Shown: in pieces, positions 26,859 through 34,854 of the stretch
Position numbering within the stretch: position 1 is the first letter of the stretch
Layout: every line of letters starts with the position of its first letter
Source of the DNA: CAYNFR01 sp964396595
GTDB lineage: Bacteria > Bacteroidota > Bacteroidia > Chitinophagales > Saprospiraceae
Direction of reading: 5' to 3'
DNA length: 64,000 nt
Assembly: GCA_964396595.1 (NCBI GenBank)
Contig: CAYNFR010000012.1
Location: 1 to 64,000, forward strand
Program-made: the position numbers and the translations under genes
Notes under the pieces: model-generated
Databases searched by the model: none
What the model was told of the DNA's origin: nothing
The model's input: the letters and a program-made list of their open reading frames with translations, nothing else

Positions 26859-27258
26859 ATCTCCGACATCTATTTCGTGGTTATTAAAATTTATTTTTAC
26901 TTTTCTGTAAATATAGTATGCGTTAGTTATATCCCCTGTAGATGAAGTATATATCAATAGAACGATAAGGGGAGAATTTCAGGCGCTTATGCAGACAATT
27001 CCTGGTTCTTGCATAGCGGAATTGATACTCTATACATCAACTCTCGCTGTACATTCCAAAATAATTGACTCATCTCCTCGCGTACTCCGAGCTAAACTTC
27101 GTGCGCTCAGCGGATAAGAACATTTTATAAATAGCAGAAGAAACAAAGTTCTTAGCGTAGTTGATCCATTAGGAATGAAGACAACATTTCGTACAAATGA
27201 TTCATGTCTGCGTAAATCTGCGCAATCTGAGGGAGAATAATTTCAGCGTCATAGACCG
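26859..27258. other. 400-bp region without a gene, with a degenerate tandem repeat
   Basis: No coding frame is seen. At 27207-27234 three short units (TCTGCGTAAA, TCTGCGCAA, TCTGAGGGA) form a degenerate tandem repeat of a type often scattered in Bacteroidota intergenic DNA. The side nearest 26859 should hold the promoter of the DUF4838 gene. Confidence 0.4.
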
Positions 27259-27612
27259 TTAGTTCTTCCCATACTTTTCTATGTTCTCTCTACATCGAAA
27301 CATCACTATTCGAGATATTAATTCAAAGGGAATATCCTGATCCAAAGGAAACTGTACTGATCCTTTCCCTTGTTTATACTTTGATAACTCTGGCTTAAAA
27401 TGTTCATGACCTGAAGGCGTGGCATACAGCCCAATATGATTCTTAAACCCAGCAAAATAAATTAATGGTCGCCCGTAAGTCTTATAGGCCGGCATTCCAT
27501 AAGACATATTTTCAACTACCTCAGGAACATTAGCCAAAACGATAGATCGGATGTGACACAGAATTTCATTAACCCTAGGGTCAAAGCTGTTTATATAGTC
27601 ATCTACTGTCAT
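27259..27612 (-). CDS. DUF1801 protein, second of a tandem pair
   Basis: The protein has 117 residues from the ATG at 27612; a GTG at 27624 is also open. DUF1801 features are an N-terminal VDDYINSFDPRVNEILCHIRSIV, a central MSYGMPAYKTYGRPLIYFAGFKNHIGLYATP, and a C-terminal GKGSVQFPLDQDIPFELISRIVMFR. The family is small, alpha/beta and of unclear function; some members are called iron-chaperone-like (YdhG). Its ATG shares one base with the stop of the upstream paralogue (TGATG), so translation is coupled. Confidence 0.88.
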   Translation of the reverse strand: MTVDDYINSFDPRVNEILCHIRSIVLANVPEVVENMSYGMPAYKTYGRPLIYFAGFKNHIGLYATPSGHEHFKPELSKYKQGKGSVQFPLDQDIPFELISRIVMFRCRENIEKYGKN

Positions 27613-27977
27613 CAATACATCCACTTCGCATCGTTCTGCATGACATCTTGATAACGATGTGCTGCGATTCTTCTGATCAGCTCTACAGGTAACTCTTGGT
27701 CATATCTGAATTGTACTGTGTCTTTACCCATACCATAGTTAATGAGCTCTGCTTTAAAATGTTCGAGAGTAGGTCCTGTAGGCATAAACCGCACGAAGTT
27801 CTTATATGCTCCGTAAGAAAACAATATCCTCTTTTCTATCAACACAGGTTGTCCCCACTTGATCTCTTCGGTTGCATGAGGTGCTATGGACTTTAAAATT
27901 GATCTGAGGCCATTGAGATGCCCTATGGCATGCTCAGGGACAGAGTTAAAGTATTCTTCTATAGTGGTGGGTTTCAT
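27612..27977 (-). CDS. DUF1801 protein, first of a tandem pair
   Basis: The protein has 121 residues from the ATG at 27977 (MKPTTIEEYF); the upstream TTG at 27986 is less likely. It has the same layout as its neighbour: EEIKWGQPVLIEKRILFSYGAYKNFVRFMP and GKDTVQFRYDQELPVELIRRIAAHR. The two proteins are clearly related but diverged, pointing to an old duplication. No other partner gene is evident. Confidence 0.88.
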   Translation of the reverse strand: MKPTTIEEYFNSVPEHAIGHLNGLRSILKSIAPHATEEIKWGQPVLIEKRILFSYGAYKNFVRFMPTGPTLEHFKAELINYGMGKDTVQFRYDQELPVELIRRIAAHRYQDVMQNDAKWMY

Positions 27978-28107
27978 AACGACCAAATTTACATTTTATA
28001 CATTAACGATGCTATATGAATACTGATCTGAACCGAGCAAAATGCTGAACGAATCAATTCTATGCGCCAAAAAAGAGGCAATGTAGAGGCGCATATATTC
28101 GATCGAC

Positions 28108-28722
28108 TTAGGCTGATTTAAGTTGATGCTCCGGACAGTCGATCCTTAAGTCGGCATTAGATAAGCTCTGATTTAACAGATTACAATAATGTAATTGACC
28201 ATCTCTGAGCACAGTATAATGGTGACAAGTTTTACACATGCGTTGAATGCTTATGATACCTGTGCTATTCAAATGTTCAATAATCCCCAATAACTTAATA
28301 AGCATATTTTCTTTGTCCTGTTCGGACAATGCATGAATAGGTGGATACAATTCTTTTGTGAACATTGAAATCTTCAATGCCAATAGATTTCCCTCCGGAG
28401 TCAATCTGATGATATAGCTACGTGAATCATGTGCCTCTACCTCTTTAAAAACAAGTTGCTTGGATTTCAAAGTTTTAATCGTGTCACTGATAGTAGCTTT
28501 GCTTACGTTAAGTTCCTCTGCGAGATAACTTACCTTAGATTTTTCAGATGAATGAAATGCTAAAAAGATAAGCACCTGAATCTGAATAGGAGACAGAGAG
28601 TTCGTCACACTTTCTTGCCACAACAATACCCTGAAAGCCATCGAAATACGCTCCAACGCAGCTATAATTTTGCTCTCAATCGAAGAATTTTGAAAAGCCA
28701 AATTAAAATCTGATGTATTCAT
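28108..28722 (-). CDS. MarR-family regulator with cysteine-rich C-terminal tail
   Basis: This 204-residue protein has a MarR winged-helix domain (about 35-150; SYLAEELNVSKATISDTIKTLKSKQLVFKE with recognition helix and wing HDSRSYIIRLTPEG). A C-terminal extension follows with C163-x2-C166-HH, H178-Y-C180 and D195-C196-P-E-H199. This Cys4/His set could bind zinc or an iron-sulfur cluster and make the repressor responsive to redox, NO or metal. Its start overlaps the truncated hemoglobin stop by 4 bases. It is the last gene of the DUF2024-hemoglobin-MarR operon and probably acts on the palindromes at 29458-29472 and 29762-29786. Confidence 0.88.
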   Translation of the reverse strand: MNTSDFNLAFQNSSIESKIIAALERISMAFRVLLWQESVTNSLSPIQIQVLIFLAFHSSEKSKVSYLAEELNVSKATISDTIKTLKSKQLVFKEVEAHDSRSYIIRLTPEGNLLALKISMFTKELYPPIHALSEQDKENMLIKLLGIIEHLNSTGIISIQRMCKTCHHYTVLRDGQLHYCNLLNQSLSNADLRIDCPEHQLKSA

Positions 28723-29093
28723 GCTATTTCGATTTTATGGAGCATCAACCTGGCAATATTCGCCGCACGAACCTTCGCCTCTTCTGCAATCCTCCCTATA
28801 AACAACTGATCTACTGTCTCCACAAATAAGCGCAACCATTCTGAAAAATGCAGATCCGTCATGGGCGTTTTTTGGCTAAGTAGTATATGCTTGATCATGG
28901 GATTACCTCTATAACTGTGCTCTTCAAGCAATATACTCGACCAAAAAGAATACATAATCGGCAAGTGTTGATCCCATTCGATACGCGCAATATCACTGAA
29001 TATAGGACCTAACAAATCATTTGATTTTATTTTGCTATAAAAAGTATTTACCAGGAGCACTACATCTTCTCTCGTTTGAATTTCCGTATTCAC
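28719..29093 (-). CDS. Group III truncated hemoglobin
   Basis: This 124-residue globin has a short 2-on-2 fold: LVNTFYSKIKSNDLLGPIF at the start, WSSILLEEHSYRGNPMIKH with the probable proximal His69, and HFSEWLRLFVETVDQLF. Group III globins bind O2 and NO, and the characterised member in Campylobacter is linked to NO stress. It is in one operon with DUF2024 upstream (1-base overlap) and MarR downstream (4-base overlap). Confidence 0.9.
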   Translation of the reverse strand: MNTEIQTREDVVLLVNTFYSKIKSNDLLGPIFSDIARIEWDQHLPIMYSFWSSILLEEHSYRGNPMIKHILLSQKTPMTDLHFSEWLRLFVETVDQLFIGRIAEEAKVRAANIARLMLHKIEIA

Positions 29094-29356
29094 TAATTAC
29101 AATTTTCCATTTCGAGTATAAAGTAACCATTATTTTTGATATCCTCCTCCCATCTCGATTGAAGACTTCTCACATGACAGAACTTACATTCTCGGGATGT
29201 GAGAGATTGGCCTTGTTGTCCTTTGGTACTCAGGTAGGCACGACCATACTCATGAATAATTTCCGGATCTCTGATCTCCGAGGGAGCAATAATATCAAAA
29301 TGCATTACACTACCATCATTCTTAGTGACATAAGTGTCCCATACAGCGACTTCCAT
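29093..29356 (-). CDS. DUF2024 family protein
   Basis: This 87-residue protein has the family features EVAVWDTYVTKNDGSVMHFDIIAP, an internal ECKFCH motif with two cysteines, and a C-terminal YFILEMENCN. The function is unknown; the two cysteines plus a third near the end could be redox-active or bind metal. First gene of the operon with the truncated hemoglobin and the MarR regulator. Its promoter carries the TAGTTA/TAACTA palindrome. Confidence 0.85.
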   Translation of the reverse strand: MEVAVWDTYVTKNDGSVMHFDIIAPSEIRDPEIIHEYGRAYLSTKGQQGQSLTSRECKFCHVRSLQSRWEEDIKNNGYFILEMENCN

Positions 29357-29451
29357 TTTCGTCAGTATTTAAAGTTAAGTAAATATATCATTCAATAATG
29401 CATGATTGATACAAGTAGTACCGATCTTAAGCCATCCAATAATCTGCCCCA

Positions 29452-29483
29452 CAAAGGTAGTTATCCTAACTATGTGGGGCAAA
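29452..29483 (-). promoter_or_regulatory. Promoter and operator of the DUF2024-hemoglobin-MarR operon
   Basis: On the minus strand TTTG (complement of 29480-29483) is followed after 20 bases by TACCTTTG (complement of 29452-29459), an exact Bacteroidota promoter layout. Between the elements, overlapping the -7, lies the inverted repeat TAGTTA-TCC-TAACTA (29458-29472). It shares its half-sites with the operator at 29762-29786. The expected transcript leader is about 85-90 bases. Confidence 0.75.
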
Positions 29484-29488
29484 TTTTT

Positions 29489-29722
29489 TTAGCCCTTCAC
29501 ATCAGCCATCGATGCACCGAAGTTGATATGAAGCACGTTTCCATTGGGCGTTACTAATGCCGGAACAGATTGAACGCCTTTTCCTTCAGCCTCTGCAATG
29601 CGGCTGCGGTCATTACCGATGTGTACTACTTCCACATTGCTAGTCCCTAATAGATCAACAATGTCATGTTCTGCACTGACGCAAACCGAACAGCCCGCGT
29701 GATAATAGATTGATTTTCCCAT
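29489..29722 (-). CDS. Small glutaredoxin/thioredoxin-fold protein
   Basis: This 77-residue protein has the active-site motif C-S-V-C near the start (YYHAGCSVCVSAEHDIV) and the cis-proline loop SVPALV of the thioredoxin fold, making it a short glutaredoxin-like protein. Cytoplasmic. It has its own promoter with the same palindrome as the adjacent MarR operon, so it is probably in the same regulon and may supply thiol reduction during that stress. Its stop codon lies 6 bases before the -33 element of the next promoter. Confidence 0.85.
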   Translation of the reverse strand: MGKSIYYHAGCSVCVSAEHDIVDLLGTSNVEVVHIGNDRSRIAEAEGKGVQSVPALVTPNGNVLHINFGASMADVKG

Positions 29723-29758
29723 AAGTATGTATTAAATGATTTGGCAATAGCGCCGTTG

Positions 29759-29793
29759 CAAATATAGTTAGTTTTCCTAACTATATACAAAAA
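29759..29793 (-). promoter_or_regulatory. Promoter and operator of the glutaredoxin-like gene
   Basis: On the minus strand TTTTTG (complement of 29788-29793) and TATATTTG (complement of 29759-29766) are separated by 21 bases, matching the Bacteroidota -33/-7 consensus. The spacer is filled by a 10-bp-arm inverted repeat, ATATAGTTAG (29762-29771), a 5-base centre, and CTAACTATAT (29777-29786). A protein bound here would block RNA polymerase. Confidence 0.8.
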
Positions 29794-29853
29794 TATTTAT
29801 GTATTCGGTGCTATGATAGTCAAATAAATCCTGTCATTTATCGTAATACCCCC

Positions 29854-30564
29854 CTACGACGACTCCATTATCTCTCGGCGCCATGCCTCCGGCATTTTTT
29901 CGATCGCATACCGGAGGGCTGTACGCGGCATGGACTCGCGATGTTTCATCACATATTGAAAAACAGCGTCGGGATGAGCCTGACTTGCAGATTTAAGCAT
30001 CCAGCCATAGCCTTTTTGTACCAGATCATCTTGGTCGTAAAGCATAATATCTGCAATAGCCATGACGTAATCTAAGTAAAGCGCCTTTTTGGCAGGCTTG
30101 ACCAAACTAACTGCCGCCGCCCGCCGCATCCAGCGATTATCAGATTTTGCGAGAACGAGGAATGAGGGCAATTTTTCCGGATATTTTTCAATCAATGTTG
30201 CTATGGCTCCACAACATAATGTATCACAGGTCGCCCAATTATTGACATAATTCGAAACCCATTGTTGAAATAACTCAAAGTCTTCTGGTATATACAGCTT
30301 TTTTACTTGGTGAGACCAGGTACAAGCAATCAAAGCTTCTTCCATATATCCGGTTTTCCATAAAGTTGTGCAATAACTGAAGATCTCTTCTTTAGAACAT
30401 CCTTTGAGTTCACGAAAATACGATGTTGCAATACTTCGGACTATCGGTGTTTTTAGGCCATGTGTTACAATAGTTTCTTTGAAAAATCTTTGGGTAGAAA
30501 GACGACCTGACTCACTTGCTTTTTCCAGCAATTCAGACCTAATTATCTCTACAACATTATCCAT
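29854..30564 (-). CDS. AlkD-like DNA alkylation repair protein
   Basis: The protein has 236 residues from the ATG at 30564. It is made of HEAT-like helical repeats, with the family segments FKTPIVRSIA-like KTPIVRSIATSYFREL, NWATCDTLCC, NRWMRRAAAVSLV, DLVQKGYGWMLKSAS and TALRYAIEKMP. AlkD proteins remove bulky or cationic N3- and N7-alkylpurines. It follows a DinB-fold gene, with the gap between the two made entirely of a tandem repeat (30556-30660). Confidence 0.9.
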   Translation of the reverse strand: MDNVVEIIRSELLEKASESGRLSTQRFFKETIVTHGLKTPIVRSIATSYFRELKGCSKEEIFSYCTTLWKTGYMEEALIACTWSHQVKKLYIPEDFELFQQWVSNYVNNWATCDTLCCGAIATLIEKYPEKLPSFLVLAKSDNRWMRRAAAVSLVKPAKKALYLDYVMAIADIMLYDQDDLVQKGYGWMLKSASQAHPDAVFQYVMKHRESMPRTALRYAIEKMPEAWRREIMESS

Positions 30565-30660
30565 TTTCAATTATCCATTTTCAATTATCCATTTTCAATT
30601 ATCCATTTTCAATTATCCATTATCAATTATCAATTATCAATTGTCCATTATCAATTATCA
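30556..30660. repeat. 14/7-bp tandem repeat filling the gap between DinB-like and alkD-like genes
   Basis: On the plus strand ATTATCCATTTTCA occurs in four exact copies (30556-30611), then a variant ending CATTATCA. These are followed by ATTATCA units (two copies, a 14-base variant at 30640-30653, and a last copy at 30654-30660). The first copy contains the alkD start codon and the last supplies the TGA stop of the DinB-like gene. Each exact upstream copy reads ATG-GAT-AAT-TGA on the minus strand, a three-codon decoy frame. Confidence 0.92.
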
Positions 30661-31179
30661 ATTCCCCCTTGCTAGTAAAGCTTTTCGAACTTGTGAGAGA
30701 TGCAGCAGAGGATGCATACACATCACATAAAACATCTCTCTTATTGATAAAAGACCCAGTAATGGCTGCGGCAAAGCCAGCGTATCCAGTTCCTCTTCCG
30801 AATAGCTATCCATTAATTGTTTAATATCATTAACTGATTTTATAAGCGCAGCGGAGATGGATGATCGCTGGTCTGCACTGACTTCCTCTGGCACATATCT
30901 CTCTGGAGATTTACGGCTTGATTTAGTGTACTTTTCCTTTATTCGCTCAATATCCCACGCTTCCCTATCTAGTCGGCCAAATTTCTCAAGGATATACTCT
31001 TTAGACATCAATCCTTTTCCCAATGGTCCGAGGGTCTTCTGCACATGCAGTAACTGCTGACCCGCAGACCATCTCTCAGGTAGATGATAGACAAACTCTT
31101 CATCAGTCAGCGTGGATACATAATCGACAAACTTAATGTGATTATCGTGAAAGGCATTCGTAAGTTCTTGCTTGTTCAT
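30658..31179 (-). CDS. DinB-like four-helix metal-binding protein
   Basis: This 173-residue protein is a second DinB_2-type bundle with metal-binding histidines in WSAGQQLLHVQKTL and MHPLLHLSQVRKALL. Longer loops than the copy at 24009 and low identity to it suggest a different subfamily. Function unknown; it precedes the AlkD-like gene on the same strand. Its stop codon lies inside the tandem repeat. Confidence 0.85.
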   Translation of the reverse strand: MNKQELTNAFHDNHIKFVDYVSTLTDEEFVYHLPERWSAGQQLLHVQKTLGPLGKGLMSKEYILEKFGRLDREAWDIERIKEKYTKSSRKSPERYVPEEVSADQRSSISAALIKSVNDIKQLMDSYSEEELDTLALPQPLLGLLSIREMFYVMCMHPLLHLSQVRKALLARGN

Positions 31180-31370
31180 TACAATGATATATGACTATCA
31201 GCCAAATATACCCTTAATTCATGCAAAAACGACTATGTATTAAATCTTCTTGAATCTTCAAGCAAGAGTACAAACCATGAAATCTAATTATATCCCAATA
31301 GAAGTATCCAAGAAATTATCCCCAGTGCTGTGAATGCATAAAGACCATTTCCAACCGAAATAAAATTACA

Positions 31371-32570
31371 CTAAATGTTCATCGGAAATGGATCACCGAA
31401 GGAAGCTCCTTCCTTGAAAAACGCTATTTCTTGATCATTAATCAGACACTGCTCTAGTTGTGCTTTAATATAAGCTTCATCCATTTCTTGACCTATGAAA
31501 ACTATTTCGTTCATTCTATCGCCCCACAAATGATGCCATTTGGACTCAATATATTCTTGGTTATTTACAAATGAAGGATACTGAATACGCTCGCCATAGG
31601 ACATACTAGACCACCATACACCTGCCCTCTCGATACGAGAGGAGCCACCCGCCTGACTGAAGTTAATAGCATCATCTCGTCTTGATGCCAACCAAAACAA
31701 ACCTTTGGCTCTGATGATTGTACTCGGATAATCATTATTCAAATAATCCCACAAACGCCGAGGGTGAAAAGGCCTTTGGTTCCTGAAAACAAATGAGCTG
31801 ATCCCATATTCTTCTGTTTCAGGGGTATGCTCCCCTGCCAATAATTCCCTCTGCCATCCCGCAGAAAGTTGCGCCGCCTCAAAATCAAATGTTCGCGTAT
31901 GCAATATAGTAGAGGTCTTGACCTTTCCAAATTCAGCTGTAACAATTTTAGCACCGGGATTAAGTTTGCTAATAGTAGCTTTTAATAACCCTATACGCTC
32001 GCCAGATACAAGATCCGTTTTATTCAATATGACAACATTAGCAAATTCTATTTGGTCTGTCAGTAGATTTACGATTGTCCGATAGTCACCTTCCATATCG
32101 GTGAGCTGTCGATCCAACAAAAGTTCATCCGTGCCGAAATCTTTCAAAAAATTAAAGCAGTCTACTACTGTTACCATAGTGTCTATATAGCTGAATCTTG
32201 ACAGGTCTATACCATTTTCTTCATCCACAAAACTGAAGGTCTGTGCCACAGGCACCGGCTCGCTGATACCGGTACTCTCGATCAGTAAATAGTCGAATCG
32301 ACCTTCCTTTGCCAGTTTTTCCACCTCAATCATCAAGTCTTCTCGCAATGTACAACAGATACAGCCATTGCTCATCTCGACCAATTTTTCTTCTGTGCGG
32401 CTCAATACGTTCTGTTCTTGTACTAATCGCGCATCCACATTAACTTCGCTCATGTCGTTGACAATAACCGCCACTTTAAGTCCCTCTTTGTTATGTAAAA
32501 CATGGTTGAGCAGTGTAGTTTTACCGGCGCCTAGAAATCCACTTAAGACTGTTACAGGTAATTTTTTCAT
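31371..32570 (-). CDS. CobW/COG0523-family GTPase, probable metallochaperone
   Basis: This 399-residue protein has the G3E GTPase motifs: Walker A GAGKTT (14-19), the metal-binding CICC (70-73) between beta strands, Walker B/ESTG ([13 protein letters not shown]) and the NKTD specificity motif. The C-terminal CobW domain runs from about 270. The family delivers zinc or other metals to enzymes. It lies 18 bp after the DUF5916 gene, which is unusual company and suggests co-expression under the palindrome at 34834-34848. Confidence 0.92.
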   Translation of the reverse strand: MKKLPVTVLSGFLGAGKTTLLNHVLHNKEGLKVAVIVNDMSEVNVDARLVQEQNVLSRTEEKLVEMSNGCICCTLREDLMIEVEKLAKEGRFDYLLIESTGISEPVPVAQTFSFVDEENGIDLSRFSYIDTMVTVVDCFNFLKDFGTDELLLDRQLTDMEGDYRTIVNLLTDQIEFANVVILNKTDLVSGERIGLLKATISKLNPGAKIVTAEFGKVKTSTILHTRTFDFEAAQLSAGWQRELLAGEHTPETEEYGISSFVFRNQRPFHPRRLWDYLNNDYPSTIIRAKGLFWLASRRDDAINFSQAGGSSRIERAGVWWSSMSYGERIQYPSFVNNQEYIESKWHHLWGDRMNEIVFIGQEMDEAYIKAQLEQCLINDQEIAFFKEGASFGDPFPMNI

Positions 32571-32588
32571 TTTAAAATAGTATTGATA

Positions 32589-34832
32589 TTAAAATTGATT
32601 TAAAAATGTAATTTTTGAAATTAGCTGCGTATCATTAAATGGTGCGTCCAGTGAATGGGAGTTGTTACTATTGAAGACAACATAGATAAAGGATAATGGC
32701 CTGTACTCCCAGCTGAAACGCATGTTCCACCTACCGCTCGATGATAAAGTATTATATTGATAAAAGGAAGAAAATTGCACGCGAGGATTGAGCGCAAGTC
32801 TTAAGCCTGCCGAGGCTAGATGCACATTCAAGTCCTCCTTATTGACACCTACTCCCTGAAGCTTATTAAGTTCATACTCCATAATTAATGAAGTATAAAC
32901 CGTGGGTGCGACCCTGAGACCTCCCCTGATGGTCGTCAGTGATCCATTATAATAATCACCCCAACTTAACAAGCCGTTAGCGGAATATTTTGCAGACTCG
33001 TCTGTATTAAACTTTATCTCTTGGCGAGTATAGAAATATTCGCCCCTGTCAATATTGATGCCCAGCGGCTTAAAGTTAAAATTGATATTCTGCCAGGTAG
33101 GACGTATATTATATTCCAAGAAGGCGCCATTAGTAAAAACGATGTATACAGGGAAAATATAAATATTAGCCTGCTGAAAACGTCCCGGCTCATTAAAGTT
33201 ATGATAGAAATTTCCAAAAATACCGGGGTCAAATCTCCTTATCCAGGGTATTTTTTTAGGTCGCCAAACATAGTAACCGCCCGGACTGTGCCACATTACA
33301 TTATTCTGTGCCACAAAGCCCATTTCAGGTTTATAATCTCGCGACACAAACTGGGTTAACCAACCGATATAATATTTATTCATTTGCTGACCGATGAAAA
33401 TCTTTCCCGCTACTCCGATCTGATCCTCATTCGAGTTTTTACTACCGGTGATCAAATAAGACATGGTAAGCTCATCTGTAGGACGGACGAGACCATCTAC
33501 TGTCAAGGTAGTATTGCTATATCCTTCTTGATTCAATGCATCCGACCGGATGTTATACTTATTAGTAAACATGATTCCTACATTGTTCTCTTTATCATAA
33601 TTTTTTAAGAATCTCGCACTCGAAAACAAAGCCTCTGGTGTACTTTCTCCTGCAGCTTGATGCACCATCAATCCGGCTATGGCTTTAGATTCATCTCGGG
33701 AAGTATATCTCAAGCCCGCGTTTATAATAGCCGGCAAGGCATCAAAATTGCCCTGTAAACCTATTGATCTGCTAAAAAATGGAATCACAAACCTGCTGTC
33801 GCTTCCTGCCCATATTCCAGAGTTTTCAAGAAAAAATTGCCGCTGCTCAGGAAAGAGAATATTAAATCGCTCGAGATTATTCACTGCCCGATCCACTTCC
33901 GCTTGGGCAAAATCAGTATTGATGGTTACATCTAAAACTGATCTCGGATTAAATGCGTATTTAATTTCACCACCGATGGCAGCACGCTGCGTCGAAGCAG
34001 GGACTTCGCCATTGACAGTGCTTTGATCTGCAAATCCGGCCATATAAGGTTCTATCCTCAGATTAACTGAGGGCTTAGGCACTTCCAGTCCATACAGAAG
34101 AGCTGCATATGTCATGCGATAGGGTGTGAGTGATTGAGGAATCGCCGGAAACGTGCTTACCTCTCCTTCACGTCTTGCAAATCGCACCAATGTAAAACCC
34201 CACTGGGCAGAATGATCGGTAGGCTTGTCATATCGCAATGACTTAAATGGTATTGCCATCTCGACAGAATACCCGTCTGCATTGATCATACTCCTTACAC
34301 TCCAGAGGGTATTCCACCCTAGATCAAATGTGAATCCATTAAAATTTTGAAAATCACGCTGATTGCCATATGGGGTTGATTGAAAAACCTGAGCATATTG
34401 TTTTAAGTTCTGAGGGTCAAGAGCGATGCCTACCAGATCATTCTCCCCCCACATAAAATCTCGTCGTAAGTCTTGTACTCTCACTCCTGTGTTTATCATA
34501 CTGTCTCGACATTCGAAGCCAACATAAATATTGTCGTCGTCATACAGGATTCTCACGACTGTGCCATATTTGATCTCCCCACCTTGACGAGGCTCGATGC
34601 GAAAGAAGTCAGAGATAGGTACTGCTGAATGCCACACGGCCTCATTCAAGTCTCCATCAATAGTTATTTTTTCCTTGGCACGAACAGCTTTTATTCTAAT
34701 CGGCTCATCAGGAGGAGAGAAATTTTCGTTTCCTTGCGCAGAGATAAGCGTGATTGGTATCATAAAGAGGAGTGCCAGAAAAAAGATTCTTACGCGTATA
34801 TCGATAAAAAAGGAGCTTAAATTAATTATCAT
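32589..34832 (-). CDS. DUF5916 outer-membrane protein with N-terminal CBM9-like domain
   Basis: The protein has 747 residues from the ATG at 34832; the ATG at 34841 lies within the palindrome. A signal peptide (about 1-33, ending ISAQ) is followed by a carbohydrate-binding family 9-like domain (about 45-235: ITIDGDLNEAVW, VRILYDDDNIYVGFECRDS). The rest is the DUF5916 region, with repeated beta-strands that look like an outer-membrane barrel. The function of DUF5916 is unknown. It is the first gene of a probable two-gene transcript with CobW. Confidence 0.9.
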   Translation of the reverse strand: MIINLSSFFIDIRVRIFFLALLFMIPITLISAQGNENFSPPDEPIRIKAVRAKEKITIDGDLNEAVWHSAVPISDFFRIEPRQGGEIKYGTVVRILYDDDNIYVGFECRDSMINTGVRVQDLRRDFMWGENDLVGIALDPQNLKQYAQVFQSTPYGNQRDFQNFNGFTFDLGWNTLWSVRSMINADGYSVEMAIPFKSLRYDKPTDHSAQWGFTLVRFARREGEVSTFPAIPQSLTPYRMTYAALLYGLEVPKPSVNLRIEPYMAGFADQSTVNGEVPASTQRAAIGGEIKYAFNPRSVLDVTINTDFAQAEVDRAVNNLERFNILFPEQRQFFLENSGIWAGSDSRFVIPFFSRSIGLQGNFDALPAIINAGLRYTSRDESKAIAGLMVHQAAGESTPEALFSSARFLKNYDKENNVGIMFTNKYNIRSDALNQEGYSNTTLTVDGLVRPTDELTMSYLITGSKNSNEDQIGVAGKIFIGQQMNKYYIGWLTQFVSRDYKPEMGFVAQNNVMWHSPGGYYVWRPKKIPWIRRFDPGIFGNFYHNFNEPGRFQQANIYIFPVYIVFTNGAFLEYNIRPTWQNINFNFKPLGINIDRGEYFYTRQEIKFNTDESAKYSANGLLSWGDYYNGSLTTIRGGLRVAPTVYTSLIMEYELNKLQGVGVNKEDLNVHLASAGLRLALNPRVQFSSFYQYNTLSSSGRWNMRFSWEYRPLSFIYVVFNSNNSHSLDAPFNDTQLISKITFLNQF

Positions 34833-34833
34833 A

Positions 34834-34854
34834 TGCAACATTGTTGCAAATATA
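34834..34854 (-). promoter_or_regulatory. Palindrome and -7 element before the DUF5916-CobW genes
   Basis: TGCAACA-T-TGTTGCA (34834-34848) is a perfect 15-bp palindrome directly behind a minus-strand TATATTTG (complement of 34847-34854), which matches the -7 consensus. A matching -33 element is not evident. The site covers the predicted transcription start and the bases before the start codon, a position suited to repression. A second inverted repeat, ATTGTT-A-AACAAT, lies just upstream at 34858-34870. Confidence 0.55.

Noticed and set aside
29446..29490. Stem GCCCCACA/TGTGGGGC followed by AAATTTTTTT, which looks like an intrinsic terminator
   Set aside because: The T-run is on the plus strand and no plus-strand gene ends there. 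The same bases are better explained as a minus-strand promoter with its operator, though a dual role cannot be excluded.
30556..30660. Tandem repeats as a CRISPR array
   Set aside because: Units are 7 or 14 bp and directly adjacent with no unique spacers, and no cas genes are present.
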